Translations under genes and position numbers: made by a program
The notes under the pieces: model-generated
What the model was told of the DNA's origin: nothing
Database searches by the model: none
Seen by the model: the letters and a program-made list of their open reading frames with translations, nothing else
Source: an uncultured Oscillospiraceae bacterium
Lineage (GTDB): Bacteria > Bacillota > Clostridia > Oscillospirales > Oscillospiraceae
Direction of reading: 5' to 3'
DNA: 11,836 bases
Assembly: GCA_947628265.1 (NCBI GenBank)
Contig: CANQZF010000031.1
Coordinates: 1 to 11,836, forward strand
Shown here: one piece after another, positions 7,977 to 11,836 of the stretch
Numbering within the stretch: position 1 is the stretch's first letter
Layout: the number at the start of each line of letters is the position of its first letter

Positions 7977-8074
7977 GGGCCGGCCGGGTGTCCGGCCCCT
8001 ACGGGAACATTTTGCGTTGATTGGGGGTCCGGATATGAATTGATGGACGGGTCGCCGTGGGCGGCGACCCCTAC
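7977..8074 (-). repeat. two-hairpin module, reverse copy 2
   Basis: Hairpin 7977-8002, a 46-nt spacer containing TTTTGCGTTGATTGGGGG, then hairpin 8049-8074. The last hairpin has switched to GGGTCGCC/GGCGACCC, with both arms changed together relative to the GGGCCG stems. That fits selection for, or gene conversion of, the pairing. Confidence 0.75.
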
Positions 8075-8086
8075 GGCAGTGTTCGG

Positions 8087-8242
8087 GGGTGGGTCCGTTG
8101 ATAGAGCCCCGCCCCTTTTATGAGCGTGCGAGGGTCCAGTGCCCCTCCCTTTGGGAGGGGGCAGGGGGTGGGGGTGTAGATGGATTTACGGACCCACCCT
8201 GCCCATCGCTGCGCTCGGGCACCCCTCCCGGAGGGAGGGGCA
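8087..8242. repeat. nested inverted-repeat element with CCCCTCCC/GGGAGGGG ends
   Basis: TGCCCCTCCCT (8140-8150) is the exact complement of AGGGAGGGGCA (8232-8242). Each end also folds locally (CCCCTCCC/GGGAGGGG at 8142-8160 and 8222-8240), giving a 103-bp MITE-like unit with GCCCATCGCTGCGCTCGGGC-type sequence inside. A second perfect 12-bp inverted repeat, GGGTGGGTCCGT (8087-8098) and ACGGACCCACCC (8188-8199), interlocks with it, so one element probably sits in or beside another. This family differs in sequence from the GTAGGGGCCG array. Similar TGCCTCCCT...GGGAGG elements are, as I recall, abundant in related gut clostridia. Confidence 0.7.
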
Positions 8243-8304
8243 ATTTGGGCGGCATCCCTTTTTAAAACCCCCGGCAGCCCATGCAACAGGGGATCGCGGC
8301 GCTC

Positions 8305-8333
8305 TTGCTTTTTTACGTTGTTCCTGATATACT
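8305..8333 (+). promoter_or_regulatory. sigma-A promoter of the PHP-rpiB-apbE operon
   Basis: TTGCTT (8305-8310), a 17-nt spacer and TATACT (8328-8333) preceded by TGA (extended -10). It lies about 30 nt before the TTG start with its GGAGG at 8352-8356. It is the first good promoter after the repeat region, and the genes that follow are tightly packed. Confidence 0.75.
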
Positions 8334-8364
8334 TATTTTAATTACAATCACGGAGGCGAAGAGC

Positions 8365-9183
8365 TTGCTGGCGGATTATCATATGCACTGCTCCCCCTAC
8401 TCCCCGGACGCCCATGACACCATGCTGGACATGGCCCGGGGCGCGATGGCGCGGGGGATGACCCATATCTGCGTCACAAACCACATGGAAAACTGCACCC
8501 AGGACCCGGAGTATCCCGACCAGTTCCCGCCCTTTACGGCCTGGGAGGCGCTTATCGGGGACTTTCAGCGGGTCAAAAGCGTGATGGCGGGTTCCCTTGA
8601 CGTGCGCCTGGGCGCCGAGGTGGGCGCGCCCCACTACCTACCCGAGGAGGGGCGGCGGATCTACGCCCAGCCCTGCCTTGACTTTGTCATCGGCTCCGTC
8701 CACAATCTGCGCTCGGCCCGGGACTTTTACTATCTCAGCTACCCCGAGGATTTTGAGAATTTCCGGCCCGCCGTGGAGCAGTACATCGACGAGTACATCG
8801 AGATGACCCGCTCCGGGATGTGCGACGTTCTGGGGCACATCGGGTATATGCAAAAATACATGGCCCGCCAGGGCAAGGGCTTCGACATGATGGCCTTTGA
8901 GGACCGTCTGCGCGTCCTTTTCAAAGCCTGCGTGGAGCGCGGCGTGGGCATCGAGGTGAACACCGCCGCCCTGACGGACGCTCTCGGCGATTTTTTGCCC
9001 CAGCCCTCGGTGGTGAGGCTCTACCGGGACATGGGCGGCGAGATCGTCACCGTGGGCTCCGACTCCCACCGTGCCCAGGACGCGGGCCAGGGCATCCGGG
9101 AGGGGTACGAGCTTCTGCGCTCCCTGGGCTTTAAGTACGTCTGTCTCTACAAGGAACACAAGCCTGAGTTTGTACGGCTTTAA
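8365..9183 (+). CDS. PHP-domain phosphatase, histidinol-phosphatase (HisJ) family
   Basis: This 272-residue metal-dependent phosphoesterase has the PHP fold. Metal ligands of the family are visible: His6-x-His8 (DYHMHCSPYSPD), His40 (TNHMEN), Glu85 (GAEVG), His113 (GSVHN), His158 (GHIGY) and Asp233-x-His235 (GSDSHRA). HisJ enzymes dephosphorylate L-histidinol phosphate in histidine synthesis. No his genes are seen here and the next gene is rpiB, so another sugar-phosphate or phosphoester substrate is possible. The start is TTG 8365: GGAGG lies 8 nt upstream, and the protein then opens directly on the first PHP motif. The reading frame stays open back to 8281, but that part lies over the promoter and repeats. 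First gene of the downstream operon; rpiB starts 13 nt after its stop. Confidence 0.85.
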   Translation: MLADYHMHCSPYSPDAHDTMLDMARGAMARGMTHICVTNHMENCTQDPEYPDQFPPFTAWEALIGDFQRVKSVMAGSLDVRLGAEVGAPHYLPEEGRRIYAQPCLDFVIGSVHNLRSARDFYYLSYPEDFENFRPAVEQYIDEYIEMTRSGMCDVLGHIGYMQKYMARQGKGFDMMAFEDRLRVLFKACVERGVGIEVNTAALTDALGDFLPQPSVVRLYRDMGGEIVTVGSDSHRAQDAGQGIREGYELLRSLGFKYVCLYKEHKPEFVRL

Positions 9184-9195
9184 GGAGGAATTTTT

Positions 9196-9642
9196 ATGAA
9201 TATTGCTCTCGGCTGCGACCACGGCGGCTATGATCTCATGCAAAAGGTGAAGGAGCACCTGGAGGCTCTGGGCCACAAGACCGTGGATTTTGGCACCTTC
9301 TCCCACGACAGCTGCGACTACCCCGACTTCGGCGCCAAGGCCGCCCACGCGGTGGCGGAGGGCCGGTGCGAGCTGGGCGTCGTCATCTGCACCACCGGCA
9401 TTGGGATTTCTATGGCCGCCAACAAGGTAAAAGGCGTGCGGTGCGCCCTCTGCTCCGACTGCTACTCCGCCGAGATGACCCGCCGCCACAACGACGCCAA
9501 CATGCTGGCTCTGGGGGCCAACGTGGTGGGGCCGGGGCTGGCCTTAAAAATCGTGGACACCTTCCTCTCCCACAGCTTCGAGGGGGGCCGCCACGCCCGT
9601 CGCGTGGGGAAACTTGCCGACATTGAGGCGGGTGCGCTCTGA
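9196..9642 (+). CDS. rpiB: ribose-5-phosphate isomerase B (RpiB/LacAB family)
   Basis: RpiB interconverts ribose 5-phosphate and ribulose 5-phosphate in the pentose phosphate pathway (cytosol, dimer). The 148 residues show the family motifs: ALGCDHGG at the N-terminus, YPDFG, the active-site loop CTTGIGISMAANK with catalytic Cys65, and RRHNDANMLALGA with the conserved His/Arg. Thr replaces the commoner Gly after Cys65 (CTTGIG for CGTGIG). AAGGAGGA lies 6 nt before ATG 9196. The stop overlaps the next ATG by one base (TGATG). LacAB or allose-6-phosphate isomerase activity is the alternative; the lack of sugar-uptake genes nearby makes plain RpiB more likely. Confidence 0.92.
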   Translation: MNIALGCDHGGYDLMQKVKEHLEALGHKTVDFGTFSHDSCDYPDFGAKAAHAVAEGRCELGVVICTTGIGISMAANKVKGVRCALCSDCYSAEMTRRHNDANMLALGANVVGPGLALKIVDTFLSHSFEGGRHARRVGKLADIEAGAL

Positions 9643-9893
9643 TGGCACAGCGCGATGTGCGTATCTACAGGAGCCGAAAGCCCCTGAAGACGGCGCTGGT
9701 GGTCTTTTTCTCCCTGCTGCTGGCGCTGATCGTCCTGGCGGTGGCCGTCTTTCTGGGCTTTCAGAAGTACATAGTCTACACCTCCGACGGGGTAAAGCTG
9801 GACGTCCCCTGGCTGCGGGAGCCCACGGAGCAAACGGAGGGGACGCAGACGGATGAAACCCCAACCGAAGACTTTACGGAGGCCGCGTCTTGA
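9642..9893 (+). CDS. small single-TM protein with acidic Thr/Glu tail
   Basis: This is an 83-residue protein that I cannot assign to a named function. A basic N-terminus (RDVRIYRSRKPLK) precedes one strong TM helix (about residues 18-40, VVFFSLLLALIVLAVAVFLGF). A short outer segment with FQKYIVYTSDGVKLDVPW follows, then a disordered Thr/Glu/Pro tail with no globular domain. By the positive-inside rule the tail is extracytoplasmic. The N-terminal 50 residues resemble membrane anchors that in related clostridia appear, to my recollection, ahead of larger extracellular domains, so it may be a stand-alone or shortened anchor. Start and stop are coupled: the ATG overlaps the rpiB stop and the stop overlaps the apbE TTG. 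The position between rpiB and apbE suggests an envelope role with ApbE. Confidence 0.7.
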   Translation: MAQRDVRIYRSRKPLKTALVVFFSLLLALIVLAVAVFLGFQKYIVYTSDGVKLDVPWLREPTEQTEGTQTDETPTEDFTEAAS

Positions 9894-10900
9894 GACGCGC
9901 CACGTTGACTGCCCTCTCCCTGGCCCTCACGCTGGCCCTCTCCTCCTGCTCCCCCGCGCCCGCGCCCCAAACCGACACCGTCTTCGCCATGGACACGGTG
10001 ATGGAGCTGACGGTCTACGGCGACGAGGAGCTTCTTGGGGAGGCACAGGCGCTTATCGCGGACACGGAGGCGCGTCTCTCCGTGACCCGGGAGGACAGCG
10101 AGATCAGTAAGCTCAACAAGACCGGCTCCGGGACCCTGAGCGGCGGCACCGCCGCCCTTCTCTCCCGGGCTCTGGAGATTTGCGCTCTCACCGAGGGGGC
10201 GCTGGACATCACCGTCTACCCCGCCGTGCGCGCCTGGGGCTTCACCACCGGGGAATACCGGGTCCCGGGGGAGGACGAGCTTTCGGCGCTCCTTAAAAAA
10301 ATCGATTACGCCGCCGTGAAGCTCGCCGGCGACACCGCGACCCTCCCGGAGGGCGTCCTGGTGGATCTGGGCAGCGTGGCCAAAGGGCGTCTTGGGGACG
10401 ATTTGGCCGCCTTCCTAACGGAAAACGGCGTCACCAGCGCCCTTCTCAACCTGGGCGGCAACGTCCGGACCGTCGGGGCAAAGCCCGACGGCAGCCCCTG
10501 GCGCGTGGGCGTCCGGGACCCCTTCGGGGAGTCGTATCTGGGGATCTTGGAGGTCCGGGACGTCTCCGTGGTCACCTCCGGTGGCTATGAGCGGTACTTT
10601 GAGGAGGGCGGGGAGGTCTACTGGCATATCCTGGACCCCGCCACCGCCCGCCCCGCCAAATCGGGGCTCGTCTCCGCCACCGTGGTGGGCGCCGACGGGA
10701 CGCTGTGCGACGGCCTCTCCACCGCCGTGTTTGTCATGGGACTTGACCGGGCCGTGGAGCTCTGGAAAGCGATGACCGGGTTTGATCTCGTCCTCGTCAC
10801 CGAGGGCGGTGAGGTTTACATAACAGATGGGTTGGAGGGTTCCTTCACCCTCTCAGGCGACTATAAAACCAAGGAATTACAGGTGGTACGGCGTGGTTAA
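9890..10900 (+). CDS. apbE: ApbE-family FAD:protein FMN transferase, lipoprotein
   Basis: ApbE enzymes covalently attach FMN from FAD to Thr/Ser of extracytoplasmic redox proteins such as RnfG, NqrC or FMN-binding domain proteins. This one has a lipoprotein signal peptide: a hydrophobic core, then LSSC with Cys20 as the lipidated residue, so it is membrane-tethered outside. Motifs follow in order: DTVMELTVYG, DITVYPAVRAWGF, the FAD/Mg region DLGSVAKG (159-166), LNLGGNVRTVG (187 onward), HILDPATARPA (His246, Asp249) and DGLSTAVF (274-281, with Thr278). The length, 336 residues, is typical. The start is TTG 9890, 7 nt after GGAGG (9878-9882) and overlapping the previous stop by 4 nt. No FMN-acceptor domain gene lies in the window, so the target is unknown. 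Confidence 0.93.
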   Translation: MRRATLTALSLALTLALSSCSPAPAPQTDTVFAMDTVMELTVYGDEELLGEAQALIADTEARLSVTREDSEISKLNKTGSGTLSGGTAALLSRALEICALTEGALDITVYPAVRAWGFTTGEYRVPGEDELSALLKKIDYAAVKLAGDTATLPEGVLVDLGSVAKGRLGDDLAAFLTENGVTSALLNLGGNVRTVGAKPDGSPWRVGVRDPFGESYLGILEVRDVSVVTSGGYERYFEEGGEVYWHILDPATARPAKSGLVSATVVGADGTLCDGLSTAVFVMGLDRAVELWKAMTGFDLVLVTEGGEVYITDGLEGSFTLSGDYKTKELQVVRRG

Positions 10901-11267
10901 GACGAGAACACTGGTTACCATAATCCTATGTATCCTTCTCCTGGCCATCGCCGCGTCCCTCTTTCTCTGGCTGCGCCCCGCCGGGGGACGTGTGGCCAAC
11001 GTCTACTTGGACGGGGAGCTTCTTTACAGTATCGACCTGGACGCCCTGACGGAGAAGAAGACCTACACCGTGGAGACGGACCGGGGCGTCAACGTGCTCG
11101 TTGCCGAGCCCGGGCGGATACGGGTGGAGAGCGCCGACTGCCCGGACCAGGTCTGCGTGGACTTCGGGTGGCTCACCGACTCCGCCGCCCCCATCGTGTG
11201 CCTCCCCCACCGTCTGGTCATCCAGCTTACCGGGGAGACTGACGTTGACGCGGAGGTGGGCGGATGA
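10893..11267 (+). CDS. NusG domain II-containing membrane-anchored protein
   Basis: This 124-residue protein has one N-terminal TM helix (about residues 6-25) followed by a beta-rich extracytoplasmic domain of the NusG-II (NusG insert) type. It is not a transcription factor despite the family name. The domain signature is visible: ANVYLDGELLYSIDL, a VETDRGVNVLVAEPGRIRV stretch, DCPDQVC (Cys83, Cys88) and IVCLPHRLVI (Cys103). The start is GTG 10893, 6 nt after AGGTGG and overlapping the apbE stop by 8 nt; an upstream in-frame ATG at 10827 lies deep inside apbE and would give a non-signal leader. Proteins of this kind often sit beside ApbE and Gx-transporter genes in Clostridia and other Firmicutes. 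A redox or flavin-linked role is inferred from context only. Confidence 0.85.
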   Translation: MVKTRTLVTIILCILLLAIAASLFLWLRPAGGRVANVYLDGELLYSIDLDALTEKKTYTVETDRGVNVLVAEPGRIRVESADCPDQVCVDFGWLTDSAAPIVCLPHRLVIQLTGETDVDAEVGG

Positions 11268-11764
11268 ATTTAAAAAGGCTTTGCCGGGACGCGGTGCTCA
11301 CCGCCGTGGCGCTGACAATTTTTATCGTGGAGCTGCAAATCCCTGATTTGCTGCCCATCCCCGGCGTCAAGCTGGGCCTTGCCAACATCGTGACGGTGAC
11401 GGCCCTCTTCACTCTGGGCCCCGTGGACGCCCTGGCAATTCTCCTTTGCCGGATCCTCCTGGGCTCCCTCTTCTCCGGGAACATGATGGCGCTCGTATAC
11501 TCCCTCTCCGGGGGGCTTTTGTCCTTCCTCGTGATGCTCCTCTTGAAAAAAATACTGACAGCAAAACAGCTCTGGGCGGCCTCCGTCTTCGCCGCCGTAG
11601 CCCACAATCTGGGGCAGATCCTGGCGGCCGTGGCCGTCACCGCCACGCCGTCTTTGTTCATCTATCTCCCCATTTTGACCGTCTCCGGCGTCGTCACCGG
11701 GCTTTTTACCGGCGCGGCGGCCCAGTTCGCCGTGAAAAGGCTCTCGGGGGTGCTGAAAAATTAA
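11264..11764 (+). CDS. Gx transporter / heptaprenyl diphosphate synthase component I-like membrane protein
   Basis: This is a 166-residue, strongly hydrophobic protein with about five TM segments. The family core is present: VELQIPDLLPIPGVKLGLANI, then CRILLGSLFSGNMMALVYSLSGG and AVAHNLGQILAA. It matches the Gx transporter family, historically called heptaprenyl diphosphate synthase component I because of a similarity to HepS/GerC1. A membrane transport or scaffold role similar to ECF S-components fits better than prenyl synthesis. It starts within the stop of the NusG-II gene (ATGA overlap), with GGAGGT at 11252-11257. The NusG-II/Gx pairing is a recurrent gene neighbourhood, and here ApbE adds a flavin-transfer enzyme to it. 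The substrate is unknown. Confidence 0.85.
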   Translation: MNLKRLCRDAVLTAVALTIFIVELQIPDLLPIPGVKLGLANIVTVTALFTLGPVDALAILLCRILLGSLFSGNMMALVYSLSGGLLSFLVMLLLKKILTAKQLWAASVFAAVAHNLGQILAAVAVTATPSLFIYLPILTVSGVVTGLFTGAAAQFAVKRLSGVLKN

Positions 11765-11770
11765 GGTGCT

Positions 11771-11836
11771 ATGGAAAACGAAACGCTGTTTATAAACCGC
11801 ATGAAGGAGCTCTCCGCCCGGGCCTGGGGCCGGGGG
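11771..11836 (+). CDS. start of a further operon gene, 3'-truncated by window edge (possibly YlmH-like)
   Basis: Only 22 codons are visible, beginning MENETLFINRMKELSARAW. AAGG (11763-11766) four bases upstream and the 6-nt gap after the Gx stop support a real start, and the frame is open to the edge. The segment RMKELSARAWGRG resembles the first helix of YlmH-type S4-domain proteins (ELAERAYNR...), but 22 residues are too few to rely on. Treat the identity as open. Confidence 0.5.
   Translation, partial: MENETLFINRMKELSARAWGRG

Larger units (their letters stand above)
7335..8074. repeat. array of nine GTAGGGGCCG-type hairpin repeats (about 80-bp spacing)
   Basis: Nine palindromic units share a core GTAGGGGCCG-N-CGGCCC. 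Forward: 7335-7360, 7412-7437, 7492-7521, 7814-7838, 7892-7917. Reverse (ending ...CCCCTAC): 7657-7682 (decayed, CGGCAC), 7729-7754, 7977-8002, 8049-8074. Stem bases vary with matched changes: GGGCCGG/CCGGCCC, GGGCCGCTG/CAGCGGCCC, GGGCCGATG/CATCGGCCC, GGGTCGCC/GGCGACCC. Distances between starts are 72-85 bp, and the one double gap (7492 to 7657) holds an unrelated palindrome at 7573. Spacers are partly homologous: CGATACGC follows units 1, 2 and the 7814 unit, while GCGTTGATT lies inside both reverse pairs. It is non-coding; the short ORFs here cross the repeats and resemble nothing. I read it as an accumulated intergenic repeat family (REP or MITE-like). Confidence 0.8.

Noticed and set aside
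7335..8074. CRISPR array (palindromic repeats at about 80-bp steps)
   Set aside because: Repeats vary in sequence and orientation, the cores are short, spacers are 46-61 nt and partly homologous to each other, and no cas gene is present.
8281..8364. N-terminal extension of the PHP phosphatase from ATG 8281
   Set aside because: It would place the promoter and ribosome binding site inside the coding region and add 28 residues before the first PHP motif; TTG 8365 has GGAGG at the right distance.
10827..10892. ATG 10827 as start of the NusG-II protein
   Set aside because: It lies 74 nt inside apbE without a ribosome binding site and would put a polar leader before the TM helix; GTG 10893 has AGGTGG 6 nt upstream.

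Overview
The window is GC-rich chromosomal DNA from a Gram-positive anaerobe of the Clostridia, most likely an Oscillospiraceae/Ruminococcaceae-type gut bacterium. The evidence is the class I heat-shock operon order hrcA-grpE-dnaK-dnaJ under a perfect CIRCE operator, a 'mixed-substrate' type phosphofructokinase, a clostridial-type 4Fe-4S protein, a lipoprotein ApbE next to NusG-II and Gx-transporter genes, strong AGGAGG-type ribosome binding sites, several TTG/GTG starts, and families of short palindromic intergenic repeats of a kind I associate with this group. The genus assignment is inference. No rRNA, tRNA, transposase, phage or CRISPR genes were seen.

Layout. Positions 1-1412 hold the 3' part of a 6-phosphofructokinase gene and a two-TM YcxB-like protein, ending at a bidirectional hairpin terminator (1456-1505). 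A 4Fe-4S protein (1621-2313) converges on this terminator from the minus strand, with its own sigma-A promoter at 2351-2379. Divergently, a promoter plus CIRCE (2464-2523) drives hrcA, grpE, dnaK and dnaJ (2537-7281). A GC-rich hairpin lies between dnaK and dnaJ, and a strong intrinsic terminator follows dnaJ.

Positions 7322-8300 contain no credible gene. Instead there is an array of nine GTAGGGGCCG...CGGCCC hairpins (7335-8074) at roughly 80-bp spacing in both orientations, with partly homologous spacers, an embedded 29-bp inverted repeat, and a second repeat type (8087-8242). This is the least ordinary part of the window.

From a promoter at 8305-8333, a tightly packed operon runs off the right edge: a PHP-domain (HisJ-like) phosphatase, ribose-5-phosphate isomerase B (rpiB), a small single-TM protein, a lipoprotein FAD:protein FMN transferase (ApbE), a membrane-anchored NusG-domain-II protein, a Gx-transporter/HepI-like membrane protein, and the first 22 codons of a further gene. 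Most junctions overlap by 1-8 nt or have gaps of at most 13 nt, implying translational coupling. The ApbE/NusG-II/Gx trio suggests extracytoplasmic flavinylation or membrane redox work. The PHP phosphatase and RpiB are sugar-phosphate or phosphoester enzymes.

Overall, most of the window is housekeeping. I do not see convincing evidence of a wholly new system. The most novel items are the hairpin array and the ApbE-neighbourhood genes.
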